Of a stretch of DNA of 64,000 nt, positions 44,101-53,200 are shown piece after piece. The stretch's first letter is position 1. Every line of letters starts with the position of its first letter. The DNA lies in NCBI GenBank assembly GCA_035946625.1, contig DASYZE010000017.1:1-64000 (forward strand). Direction: 5' to 3'. Source of the DNA: DASYXZ01 sp035946625 (GTDB taxonomy: Bacteria; Acidobacteriota; Terriglobia; UBA7540). A program made the translations under genes and the position numbers. Below the pieces are notes generated by a model. That model was not told the DNA's origin. It ran no database searches and saw only the letters and a list, made by a program, of their open reading frames with translations.

Positions 44101-44475
44101 GTTTTCCCCCGTGCCCACCCAGACCACGGCGGGATTTTTGGGATCGAGCGCTACCGTGCCGATGGAATACGAGCCTTCCTTCTCGAAGACCGGAGTCCAG
44201 GTGATGCCGTCGTTCATCGTCTTCCACACTCCGCCCGAGGCCGCCCCAACGAAATAGTGGGCGCGATGGGCTGGGTCCACGGCAATCGACAAGATGCGCC
44301 CGGAAATCATGGCCGGACCAATGGAGCGCAAGGTCATACCCGCAAAGGCTTGGGCCGGGTCCGATTTTCCTTTGGCGCCGCCTTCGTGGGCGGGATTGGC
44401 CCCGGGTTTCTGGGCCAGTCCGGCGAGCGGCATGATCAGCAGAGCTCCGAACAAGATCGCGCGAAATAGTTTCAC
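41167..44475 (-). CDS. secreted sortilin/VPS10-type protein with BNR (Asp-box) repeats
   Basis: The 1102-residue exported protein has a signal peptide (KLFRAILFGALLIMPLAGLAQ) and a long beta-propeller region. At least ten Asp-box motifs of the form SxDxGxxW are visible, for example SDDAGKTW, SIDGGKTW, SKDRGATW, SFDRGENW and STDAGKTW. Such propellers occur in sialidases, sortilins and xyloglucanases. After about residue 760 comes a region with RVTWDLRFPAS and a helical C-terminus. The GTG at 44475 is chosen because GAGGG lies seven bases upstream and the signal peptide starts there; the frame is open to 44520. Substrate unknown; large families of these are common in Acidobacteria. Confidence 0.88.
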   Translation of the reverse strand: MKLFRAILFGALLIMPLAGLAQKPGANPAHEGGAKGKSDPAQAFAGMTLRSIGPAMISGRILSIAVDPAHRAHYFVGAASGGVWKTMNDGITWTPVFEKEGSYSIGTVALDPKNPAVVWVGTGENNSQRSVGYGDGIYRSDDAGKTWKNMGLKKSDHIARILIDPRNSDVIYVAAQGPLWGPGGDRGLFKSIDGGKTWKNIHSISENTGVTDVVMEPDNPDVLYDATYQRRRHVWTMIDGGPESAIYKSTDAGATWTKLHSGLPTVDMGRIGLAVSPSNPNLVYATVEAAQKKGGIFRSKDRGATWEKRNGYDQGAMYYATIFVDPKNEDRIYIMGVIIQVSDDGGKTLHPLNTRSKHVDNHVIWIDPNDTDYYLVGCDGGVYESFDRGENWTFKSNLPLGQYYDVAVDHNAPFYYVYGGTQDNASEGGPSRTRSAAGIVNSDWFVTAGGDGFRSQVDPDDPNTVYAESQNGGLIRYDRHTGERVDIVPTVAPGQPPLRWNWDSPILISPHSHSRLYFGANILYRSDDRGDSWRAVSGDLTRQIDRDTLPMMGKVWGPEAVAKNTSTAFYGNASVLAESPKKEGLIYVGTDDGLINVTEDGGGHWRKIENFPGVPEQAYVSRIFASQHDVNTVYAAFDNHQMEDFKPYLLKSTDAGKTWTALQNNLPENGPVLAIAEDPVDAKLLFVGTEFGLFFSNDGGQKWLRLRGGLPTIPVRDLAIQPQMNDLVLATFGRSFYVLDDYSPLRLATVETLARPAALFPVRDALMYVPSNPIGGRGKAHLGENFFEAPNPPFGATFTYYLKTALKTKKEERLEAEKKAEKAGKTFPYPTLKDLGQEAEEEAPTVVFTVSDGSGNVVRRIDGPVSAGMHRVTWDLRFPASILAPARPVGGAGNPFRRPPSGPMVAPGKYTIAMAERLNGEAKPVGSPQSFNVVGDGMEQMSAEDRAALVAFQEKAARLQGAVSGAIEVANSTELRLGLIERAVDQTPAADQKLRDSARDLHQKIKDLLAALRGDPVAREYQENTPPSIQERVGSVVGSGRSSSAKPTEIQLSDYKIASEQFADVLAQLRTLVDVDLANLEKALDAAGVPHTPGRIPAWKPE

Positions 44476-44720
44476 TTTTTTCCCTCTTATATAAATTTTG
44501 AACACGTGTGGCCGCCGCATAGCCTACTTCGCGACGGGTTGATAGTCCAGACGCATTTCGTTGGGAAATGGTTTCGGGAAATGATTGCCAATCAAGCCGT
44601 GGAGGCGGCGAGGGGCGAAGCGGCAAAACCGCACCGGACTCACACCCCGATCAAGTCCGCGTCCAGGGATTGGGGATGGTGGGAATTCGGATTTGCACTA
44701 CGGCGATTTGAAAACTTAGA

Positions 44721-45674
44721 TCAAGAATTTCCCGGGATGCCGGCTTCGAGCTCGGAGTATTCGGTGGTGAGATTCAAGCGAACCTGGGTATCACTGCGGT
44801 CCACCACCAGCGACTTAAATGGATTCGGCGCTCTTGGATTTTGATTCTGCCAGGCCATTTGCTGGAGGAGCTTGAGCCCCTGCATTACTTGCGTCAGGCT
44901 CTGCGCGGCTGAGGACGTGGTGCAATCGAGCTTGACGTCCAAGTTGACTTTGTCTGCGGCTTGCACGCTATAGGAGAGCACTTCCACGGATTGAAAGGTC
45001 GCCTTCCAATCCAATTGCACGTTGCCCTGGTTGGGCATCCATCCCTTGAACCAGTCCGCTATGGCGGGCCCAACTGCGACCCCCCAGATGGCGGCATCGG
45101 TGCGGGCATCGTCCACGTGCTTGGCGAACTTAGTGTCAGATGCGGCGTTGGGAGCTTCACCGGCGCGCGCCTTCATAATGGCCCCAAGAGAATCGAGGGC
45201 ACCAAAAGCGCCCAGAGATTCGTTCAGAATAACCACACAGTTTCCACCCACGCCTGCCCCCAGGCAGTAGGCCGAAGTCCCCCCCACCGGAGTTGCCGCC
45301 AATCCCTGGGCAGCAGCGCGGTCGGCAACCGCTTTGGGATCGAAACGTCCCTGCGCCACGCCGCTCAATTCCATGGAGGCGCCGCGCGCCTGCCAACCGA
45401 TCACCAGCTCGTCGATATCCTCCTGCTGGATGCCCAACTTGGCCAAATCATTTTCCAAGGCGATCAAATTCGGACCTACATAACGTTTACTGAGTGCGGC
45501 ATAATCAGGCAGCGCGCGCAGCTTGGCGGGGCTGGAATACTCCACGCGAATGGTGCCCGTCGGAAAACTGGAAAGCGCCGTATTCATCAAATCCTGAGCC
45601 GGAACCGCGGCTGGCCACGCCAACGCGCCCAGCACCAGCGCGGCTGCCAGCAGATGCCTTTTTCCTTTAGTCAT
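44721..45674 (-). CDS. secreted protein of unknown function (317 aa)
   Basis: I do not recognise a named family. The product has a clean signal peptide (MTKGKRHLLAAALVLGALAW, cleaved after VPAQ), then an alpha/beta body with YSSPAKLRALPDYAALSKRY, LAKLGIQQEDIDELVIGWQA and YCLGAGVGGNCVVILNESLG, and a C-terminal part with DVKLDCTTSSAAQSLTQVM. Two Cys in the middle could form a disulphide. The ATG at 45674 follows GAGGTTGGAA. The upstream frame to 45779 lacks features. It lies 246 nt from the VPS10-type gene on the same strand. Confidence 0.65.
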   Translation of the reverse strand: MTKGKRHLLAAALVLGALAWPAAVPAQDLMNTALSSFPTGTIRVEYSSPAKLRALPDYAALSKRYVGPNLIALENDLAKLGIQQEDIDELVIGWQARGASMELSGVAQGRFDPKAVADRAAAQGLAATPVGGTSAYCLGAGVGGNCVVILNESLGAFGALDSLGAIMKARAGEAPNAASDTKFAKHVDDARTDAAIWGVAVGPAIADWFKGWMPNQGNVQLDWKATFQSVEVLSYSVQAADKVNLDVKLDCTTSSAAQSLTQVMQGLKLLQQMAWQNQNPRAPNPFKSLVVDRSDTQVRLNLTTEYSELEAGIPGNS

Positions 45675-46143
45675 TTCCAACCTCGGATTTATGAAATTCC
45701 CAGCCAGAGGGCGCCGGGTGGAAGCAATGAACGAATGGGCGAAGCCATCACTGGTTGCGTCACCTATAAACTGTCGCACCTTTTCCGCCCCCCGTCAACG
45801 GGCCGCGCGAAATGCCCTGAATGAGTGCAGCTTTACTCGTTGGACTTACTTCTTAATGCGCTTGAAGATTAAATCCGATTGACAATGGATCGGCCATTGT
45901 CATGGATCGACTGACCGATTGATCTCCGAACTAAGCTGAACATCCTCGGAAATTAATAAGTCTTGACAGGCCTTCATTAATTTCGATAAACCACTGGCCC
46001 ATGGAACAATCCGGTTGCCGGCGCGCTGGACGGATTTATTCGCGCGTCCATTCGCTTTTAAATCCTCTGCCGGCAGATCCGGAACGAAATTGTAAAAATT
46101 TTACAGCTGGAGCAACGGCGATCAAAATGATGAGGGGGGAATT
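45675..46143. other. divergent intergenic region upstream of the GH3 gene
   Basis: It holds a perfect 9-bp palindrome (45880-45902) and an AT-rich inverted repeat, AATTAAT (45951-45957) with ATTAATT (45976-45982), with a TTGACA between its arms (45963-45968). These sit 160-265 nt ahead of the GH3 start and could be regulatory. Confidence 0.5.
45880..45902. promoter_or_regulatory. perfect palindromic operator-like site
   Basis: TGACAATGG (45880-45888) and CCATTGTCA (45894-45902) are exact inverted copies separated by ATCGG. The size (9-5-9) fits a dimeric repressor site between the divergent secreted-protein and beta-glucosidase genes. No regulator gene is nearby. Confidence 0.6.
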
Positions 46144-48414
46144 ATGAAAAGTTTATTGTCGATCAAGCATCTCGGATGGGCCTCCTTATTGGCGGCAACT
46201 TTCCTAGGAGGCGGACTTACCGCCGCTCAGGCACAAGGCTTTAACCCGCGGCCGAAGGAAACGTCGAAGGGGCCATGGATGGACAAGAGCCTTTCACCGG
46301 ACCAACGCGCCGACCTGGTGATCAAGCAGATGACGTTGGATGAAAAAATCAGCCTGCTACATGGCAGCGGACGGGGCTTCGCGCCGCCCGGCACGCCGGC
46401 GCCGCCCACCCGGTCGCTGGGCGGAGCGGGCTATATTCCGGGCATCGAGCGCCTGGGCATTCCGGACCTGCAGATGGCGGACGCTGCGGTGGGGGTCACG
46501 AAGGGAGCAGGCAACAGCCGCTACTCCACGGCGCTGCCCTCGGGGACGGCGGAGGCTTCCAGTTGGGACCCCAAGCTGGCTTATGAGTATGGGGCGTTGA
46601 TTGGCCGGGAACTGCGCGACCAGGGTTATACCATGTCACTCGGAGGCGGCGTGAATATCACGCGCGAGCCCCGCAATGGCCGCAACTTTGAGTACAAAGG
46701 CGAGGATCCGATTCTGGCCGGCACCCTGGTAGGACAGGAGATGAAAGGCCTGCAAGCGCAAGGAGTGATTGGGGACATCAAGCACTATGCGCTCAACGAT
46801 CAGGAAACGGGCCGCAACATCGGCAACGTCATTTTGGACAAACGATCCATGCGGGAGTCCGACCTGCTGGCATTTCAGATTGGCGTTCGTGATTCCGGGG
46901 TGGGCGCGGTGATGTGCTCCTACAACAAAATCAACGGCGACCATGCCTGTGAAAACCAGTACACCTTAAATGATGTCTTGAAAAAGGATTTCAATTTCAA
47001 AGGGTTTGTGCTGTCGGATTGGGGTGGCACGCATAGCACGGTGAAGGCGGCCCTGGCCGGGCTCGACATCGAGATGCCGGGCCATCAATATTTTGGCGAC
47101 GCGCTCAAGCAGGCGGTCGAGGGCGGCCAAGTGCCCATGGCGCGCCTGGATGACATGGTGCACCGCATTCTGCGCACTGAGTTTGCCGTGGGACTTTTTG
47201 ACGAGCCGCAATACCGGATGGTGGTGGACGTTTTTGGCGGACTGAAGGTGGCCCAAGACGTAGCCGAGGAAGGCATCGTTCTGCTGAAGAACGCGGATCA
47301 CCAGTTGCCGCTGAACTCATCCGAAGTCAAGTCAATCGCCATCATTGGCTCGCACGCCGACGTAGGCGTTCTTTCCGGCGGCGGCTCCGCGCAGGTTGAT
47401 CCACCGGGAGGAAACGCCGCGCCTCCGCCGGGCCTCCCATCCTGGGCCCGGGCTTGGCAGATGCCGATTTATTATCCTTCGTCTCCGCTGAAAGCGATTC
47501 AGGCCAAAGTGCCCCAAGCGCGGGTGGAATTCAACGACGGCAAAGATCCCGCAGCCGCCGCGGCTCTGGCAAAGGAATCAGAACTGGCCATTGTTTTCGT
47601 CAATCAGCCTTTGTCGGAAGGCCGAGACGCGCCCAGCCTTTCGCTGCCGGACAATCAGGACGCGCTGTTCAGCGCCGTGGCCGCAGCCAATCCGCACACC
47701 ATCGTGGTGCTTGAGACCGGCGGACCGGTGAGCATGCCGTGGATTGATCACGTCGATGCTGCGATTGAAGCCTGGTATCCGGGCATTCGGGGCGCCCAGG
47801 CACTGGCCAATATTCTTTTTGGCAACGTGAATCCCTCGGCGAAGCTCCCCATCACTTTCGCCAAGTCGGACGCGGACCTGCCCCACCTGACGGTTTTCGA
47901 ACAACCCCCGATGCCGCCGCCCCCTCCCGGCGAACCCCCTCGACGCTTTCGGTTCAACACAAATCCTTTTGACATCACGTACAACGAGGGCCTGAAAGTC
48001 GGCTACAAATGGTTTGACGCGGAGAAGAAGGAACCGCTGTTTCCTTTTGGCTTTGGACTGTCTTACACCTCCTTCGCTTATTCCGGGCTCGAGGCGAGTG
48101 CGGGAGAGGGGATGCGCGTAAACTTTACGGTAAAAAATACCGGCGAGCGGGCGGGGGCCGAGATTGCGCAGGTCTATGCCGGACTGCCGAGCGGCACCCA
48201 CGAACCGCCCCGGCGTTTGGTGGGCTGGCAGCGGGTGGAACTGGCTGCGGGCGAATCAAAAACGGTCACCGTTTCGGTGGAACCGCTCTTCCTCTCCGTT
48301 TTCAACGTGGAGAAGGATGGGTGGGAACTGGTTCCGGGCGACTATCAGGTTTGGGTGGGCGGTTCTTCCAGAAACACGCCGTTGCACGCGACGGTGAAAT
48401 TGGGCGGCCAGTAA
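46144..48414 (+). CDS. exported GH3 beta-glucosidase
   Basis: The 756-residue glycoside hydrolase of family 3 removes terminal beta-linked sugars from oligosaccharides. A signal peptide (to about residue 31) is followed by the (beta/alpha)8 domain with IERLGIPDLQMADAAVGV and the nucleophile Asp292 in GFVLSDWGGTHS. Then come the alpha/beta sandwich domain (IAIIGSHADVGVLSGGGSAQ) and a fibronectin-III-like C-terminal domain (FPFGFGLSYTSFAY, RVELAAGESKTVTV). All typical three domains are present. The ATG at 46144 follows GGGGGGAATT. A palindrome upstream (45880-45902) may control it. Export suggests use of plant or microbial polysaccharide fragments. Confidence 0.94.
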   Translation: MKSLLSIKHLGWASLLAATFLGGGLTAAQAQGFNPRPKETSKGPWMDKSLSPDQRADLVIKQMTLDEKISLLHGSGRGFAPPGTPAPPTRSLGGAGYIPGIERLGIPDLQMADAAVGVTKGAGNSRYSTALPSGTAEASSWDPKLAYEYGALIGRELRDQGYTMSLGGGVNITREPRNGRNFEYKGEDPILAGTLVGQEMKGLQAQGVIGDIKHYALNDQETGRNIGNVILDKRSMRESDLLAFQIGVRDSGVGAVMCSYNKINGDHACENQYTLNDVLKKDFNFKGFVLSDWGGTHSTVKAALAGLDIEMPGHQYFGDALKQAVEGGQVPMARLDDMVHRILRTEFAVGLFDEPQYRMVVDVFGGLKVAQDVAEEGIVLLKNADHQLPLNSSEVKSIAIIGSHADVGVLSGGGSAQVDPPGGNAAPPPGLPSWARAWQMPIYYPSSPLKAIQAKVPQARVEFNDGKDPAAAAALAKESELAIVFVNQPLSEGRDAPSLSLPDNQDALFSAVAAANPHTIVVLETGGPVSMPWIDHVDAAIEAWYPGIRGAQALANILFGNVNPSAKLPITFAKSDADLPHLTVFEQPPMPPPPPGEPPRRFRFNTNPFDITYNEGLKVGYKWFDAEKKEPLFPFGFGLSYTSFAYSGLEASAGEGMRVNFTVKNTGERAGAEIAQVYAGLPSGTHEPPRRLVGWQRVELAAGESKTVTVSVEPLFLSVFNVEKDGWELVPGDYQVWVGGSSRNTPLHATVKLGGQ

Positions 48415-48521
48415 GTCCGTATCAATTCTGTCGGTCCGCCGGTGGCGACTACGTCGCGTCCATTGCGAGGGAGGCAGGCAACAAATATATTCCCCAATGA
48501 GAACATGAAAGAATGAACATG

Positions 48522-48611
48522 CTCTCGCAGAGGCGCTGAGTCGCAAAGTATCGCAAGGAATAACTTATGCATTGCCTTGGCGTCCTTTGCGACTTCGAGC
48601 CTTTGCGGGAG
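48522..48611. repeat. imperfect 37-nt inverted repeat (CGCAGAGGCGC type)
   Basis: The arm at 48522-48558 matches the reverse complement of 48575-48611 in about 28 of 37 positions, sharing AGTCGCAAAG. It lies in the 410-nt gap between the GH3 and bactofilin genes, which holds no other gene I can support. Confidence 0.6.
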
Positions 48612-48824
48612 CGACTTCGGCGTTTCGGCAACTTTTTCAAAAATTCAGGGCGAAACGTTTTCACCACGTGCAATTTGCCCGATCTAAAATCCAAATTCAA
48701 TAAAATTGAATCCGTAGTTTACACCAAGGGCGGTGCTGGGGTAGAATGCTCACGCTTGGCGGGGCAACGAAGAGCGGAGAGCGGCTTGTGCTCGGCCGTC
48801 CCTGACGGGCAAGGACTAAAACCT

Positions 48825-49364
48825 ATGTTGTGGGAGAAGAAACCGCAAGCCAGTGAGCCCAAAAAACCAGAGCCGGAGTGGGTCCCTCCGCCGGCTCCCA
48901 AAATGGAAACCCCTATGACTGATAACATACCGAAAGTACCGAGTTCCGCTCCAGTAAATCAAGGCACCACGCTTCTCGGCCGCTCGGCCGTAATGCACGG
49001 TGAAATCTCCGCCAGCGAAGACCTGCAGATTGAGGGCCAGTTTGACGGCACCATTAATCTTCAGGACAATTGCCTGACGGTGGGTCCCAAGGGCCAGGTC
49101 AAGGCGGAGGTCCACGCGCGCCAGGTGGTGGTGCACGGCTCGGTCAACGGGAACGTGACAGCGCGCGAAAAAATAGAAATTCGCAAGACCGGCCACGTGC
49201 TGGGCGACCTGGTGGCTGCCGGCGTAGCCATTGAAGACGGCGCCTACTTTAAGGGAAGCATCGAGATTTTGCGCGAGGGCGACAAGGTGTCGGGGAGCGC
49301 GTCTCGAGCGGCGAGCTCGTCGGTGGCCGCCTCATCCGCCTCATCGGCTTCGAGCAAGCTCTAA
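48825..49364 (+). CDS. bactofilin
   Basis: Bactofilins are polymer-forming cytoskeletal proteins that organise cell shape, polarity or envelope machinery. The 179-residue product has a polar, Pro/Lys-rich head (to about 45) and the right-handed beta-helix core: GTTLLGRSAVMHGEISASED, LQIEGQFDGTINLQ, LTVGPKGQVKAEVHARQV, VHGSVNGNVTAREKIEI and LGDLVAAGVAIEDGAYFKG. It ends with a Ser/Ala-rich tail. The ATG at 48825 is chosen because the reading frame upstream has no features. It is 118 nt ahead of a methyltransferase-fold gene on the same strand. Confidence 0.92.
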   Translation: MLWEKKPQASEPKKPEPEWVPPPAPKMETPMTDNIPKVPSSAPVNQGTTLLGRSAVMHGEISASEDLQIEGQFDGTINLQDNCLTVGPKGQVKAEVHARQVVVHGSVNGNVTAREKIEIRKTGHVLGDLVAAGVAIEDGAYFKGSIEILREGDKVSGSASRAASSSVAASSASSASSKL

Positions 49365-49482
49365 CCGGCCCGAAGTTCGCCGGGAATCCCTCCCGCCCTC
49401 CCTCGCCAGGGCGGTTGTTGAGCTTCAGCTGGCCGTCCATTCGTTGTGTTCCCCCATCACAACGAGGGCGACCGGTCCTTGA

Positions 49483-50133
49483 ATGGGCAAACAGGTTGTG
49501 ATGCCGTCGACGGCAAGCAAAGTGGCTTGGAAATCGAACGCGCAGAATGGTGAGAGTCCGGCGGTTCCCAGTCCGGCGCTCGAGTGGCTCTGGAAATATC
49601 TCTCTGACGTTCCCCATCCCCACATCCTAGACTGCGGGAAAGTGAAACCCCAGACGGTGGACCTGCTGCTGCGGCGGGGATCGAAAATATTTGTCGCTGA
49701 CCTCGTATCCACAGTTCAGCGCGTGAATCCCATGCTTTGGGACCGGTCCAAGAAGGTCCCGGTGTTTCTGGTGGATGATTTTCTCGCCCAGATGCCGCCC
49801 ATTCCTCCCAGCTCCCTCAATGCAGTTTTCTGCTGGCACTTGCTGGACCTTATCCCGCGCGAAGCATTACTGGCGGTAATGGACCGCTTGTTTCTCTCTC
49901 TGCAGGGCGGAGGTGTTTTGTTTTTCCTGTTGCGCGAGCCTTACCTCCAGAAGGGCGCGGACTCCATTTGGTGGCTTGAGGGCCTCACCACTCTCTGCGC
50001 GGGCGGCGATGGAAATAAGTCTTTCCCTTTCTCCCCTGTCACCGGCCGCGACGTGGAAAAGTTTCTTCCCGCCGGAAACCTGAAGAGTTTTCTCACCCGT
50101 TCCGGACGCAGAGAAGTTTTAGTTTTGAAGTAG
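49483..50133 (+). CDS. methyltransferase-fold protein, degenerate or atypical
   Basis: The 216-residue protein looks like a Rossmann-type SAM methyltransferase: HILDCGKVKPQTVDLLLRRG at the motif I position, KIFVADL as the second strand, and LNAVFCWHLLDLIPREALLAVMDRL followed by LSLQGGGVLFFLL as the later motifs. Motif I lacks the usual GxGxG, so SAM binding is doubtful. It has no membrane segment. The start could be 49483 or the ATG at 49501. It follows the bactofilin gene, as it may do in related genomes, but I cannot check that here. Confidence 0.55.
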   Translation: MGKQVVMPSTASKVAWKSNAQNGESPAVPSPALEWLWKYLSDVPHPHILDCGKVKPQTVDLLLRRGSKIFVADLVSTVQRVNPMLWDRSKKVPVFLVDDFLAQMPPIPPSSLNAVFCWHLLDLIPREALLAVMDRLFLSLQGGGVLFFLLREPYLQKGADSIWWLEGLTTLCAGGDGNKSFPFSPVTGRDVEKFLPAGNLKSFLTRSGRREVLVLK

Positions 50134-50237
50134 ATCCCCCACTTCACTCCCTGCCTTTCGCAAATCTTTCCTGCCGCGTTAAACTTCTGGCTAATGCCCT
50201 CTCCACAATCGGCCGATGAACGGGCTGGGGGTGGAAG

Positions 50238-53200
50238 ATGGATCGCACAGACTTGAACAAGATTCTCATTTGCTGGTTGGGGGCATCGGCAATTTTGATC
50301 ACACGGTTGCCCGCGCGTCCGCTCCGCGTGCCGCCGCGCCGCACCGTCCAAATTTCACAGAGCGGCAAGGCGCTTGAGCCTGTTTCCAGGCAGGAACAGC
50401 CACAATTCACTGCACCAGCACAGGAGAAGCTACTGCGCACTCGCTTTAGCAACGCCTACGGCAAACTGCCTCTGGCTTTTGAACAAAACCGGGGGCAGGT
50501 GAACAGCCGGGTGCGGTTCTTGTCGCGCGCGCCGGGTTATAACCTTTTCCTAACAGGCGACGAAGCAGTGCTGGTGCTGCGGAAAGGCAAGTCAAAGATC
50601 AAAAGTCAAAAGTCAAAGGCGGAAGACCGAAAAATTCGTGAGACGCATTCTTCAATCGGCAATCAGCAACCGGCAATCGGCAATACGGGCGGTGTCCTGC
50701 GATTGAGACTGGCGGGCGCCAATGCCCATGCCGCCGTGACCGGCCTCGACGAACTTCCGTCCAAGAGCAATTATATACTTGGGAACGATCCGAATAAGTG
50801 GCGGACGAATGTCGCCCACTACGCCAAAGTGAAGTACAAAAATGTCTATTCCGGTGTGGATCTGGTTTATTACGGCAATCAGGGACAATTGGAATACGAC
50901 TTTGTAGTGGCTCCGGGGGCGGACCCAAGCGTGATTCGACTGGAGTTAGGGGCGGACCCGGCGCCCTACCACGAAGGGCGTCCACCGCCGGACCCCTTGC
51001 GCCTTGATGCCCAGGGCGGCCTGATTCTCAAGACCGGCGGCGGCGAAGTTCGTCTGCGCAAGCCTTTGGTCTATCAAGAGCAGGCCACGGTTGACAGTTC
51101 ACAGTTGACAGCTAGAAACGAAGCTCGAAACTCGCAATTCAAAACCAGCCCCTCGCCCCCCGCCACCCGTCACTTCTTAAATGGCCGTTACCTTCTCCGC
51201 GCTTTCAATCGGAAATCACAGACCGCAAATCGCAAATATGAAATTACATTCCAGATTGCTCAATATGATCACGCCCAGCCCCTCGTGATTGACCCGGTGT
51301 TGACTTATTCCACTTACCTGGGCGGCGCCAACCTCGATTACGCCTATGGCATTGCCGTCGACTCGACCGGAAATGCTTATCTCACCGGCATGACCGATTC
51401 GCTTGATTTTCCCACCGCGGGTTCGGTGCAGGGACCGGGGGGCGGAACTTGCACGGACGACCTCAAATACCCTTATAATTGTTTTGACGCTTTCGTGACC
51501 AAACTGAACTCGACTGGCGCCGCCTTGCTCTATTCAACTTTTTTGGGTGGAAGTAATGATGATCGTGGCGCCGCCATCGCCCTCGATTCCTCCGGCAACG
51601 CATACGTAACCGGATATACCGTCTCCACCGACTTCCCCACCGTCAACGCTTTTCAGTCCGCGTACGGGGGAGGCAATTGCGGGTCGCCCTCCTCCCCCAC
51701 GCCTTGCTATAGCGCTTTCGTGGCTAAACTAAACCCCGCCGGATCGGCTCTGGTCTATTCCACCTATTTGGGAGGAGCGGGGAATGACATCGCCTCCGGA
51801 ATCAGCGTCGATTCGCTCGGTGCCGCGTACGTGGTGGGGTCAACCTCGTCCACGAATTTCCCCATCACGAGATCATCCTTGCAAGGTGCTTATGGCGGCG
51901 GTGTTTACAACGCGTTCGTTACGAAATTGAATCCGGCGGGCAACACGGCCGCATACTCAACCTACCTGGGCGGGAGCGGAGAAGACCATGGCGCCGCCAT
52001 CGCGGTGGATTCCACCGGCGATGCCTTTGTAACCGGATTTACGGTTTCCACCAATTTCCCCACCCAGGTTCCGTTGCAAAAATCATGGTCTGGAGGTACC
52101 TGCGGCACCACCCCTTGTTTTGACGCCTTCGTTTCCGAATTAAACCCGAGCGGCTCGGCGCTGGTCTATTCCACTTACATGGGCGGGACGGGCGGAGACT
52201 ACGGCTATGGCATCGCGCTGGACTCGGCCGACAATGCCTACGTAACTGGCCTGACGACTTCAACCAATTTTCCCGTAACGGCGGGCGCGTTTCAAACCAC
52301 CGGCGGAGGCACCAATTATGACGCATTCATATCGAAGCTGAATTCGGCCGGCTCGGCCCTGCTTTATTCCACTTACTTTGGCGGGCTGGGGACGGAGGTG
52401 GCGTACGGGATTGCCCTCGACGCCTCCGCGAACGCCTATATTACCGGCTATGCCTACGAGCAGGGCATGCCGCTTGTCAGCCCTTTGCAATCTGTCTGCG
52501 GCTTCGAGGATGACGCCTTCGTGGCCAAGATCAATTCCACCGGATCGGCCTTGATTTTTTCCTCGTATCTGGGCGGGAACGGGAACGACGCGGCGCAAGG
52601 CATCGCCGTGGATTCTTCCGGGAGTGCATACATCGCGGGCGGAACCTTCTCCACTGACTTCCCCGTCACACCGGGGGCGCTGATGACTACTTACGGAGGC
52701 GGAGCCTACAACGCTTTCGTTGCTAAAATATCAGGTCTCAAACTTCCCGTCACCACTTTGTCCCCAACCAACGTGCTTTTTGCCAACCAGGGCGTCAACA
52801 CCACAAGCCCTCCCACCACGGTCATCCTTACCAACAACGGTGACGCCGCGCTCAATGTTTCGAGCATCGTGGCGAATAACGATTTTGCCGTCACCAATAA
52901 TTGCGGCGCGGTGGTTGCGCCCGGGGGAAGCTGCAACCTTTCCATTACTTTTACCCCGACGAATTATGGCCCCCGAACCGGCGCGGTCACGGTTGCCGAC
53001 AATGCCTGGGCAAGCCCGCACCTGATCAATCTGACCGGGGGCGGGATTACCTCTGTCACCGTTTCGCTCTTGCCCTCCACTTTGACATTCGGCAATGAAC
53101 TCGCCGGCACTGCCAGCGCCAGCCTTCCCGTCACGCTTACAAATTTAGCCAGCGTCACGCTGAAGATCTACGCCATTTCGGCAGGCCCCGGATTCAATCA

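Noticed and set aside
43456..44469. Plus-strand 337-residue frame across the VPS10-type gene
   Set aside because: Antisense shadow of the Asp-box protein; the His/Gly-rich translation is not protein-like.
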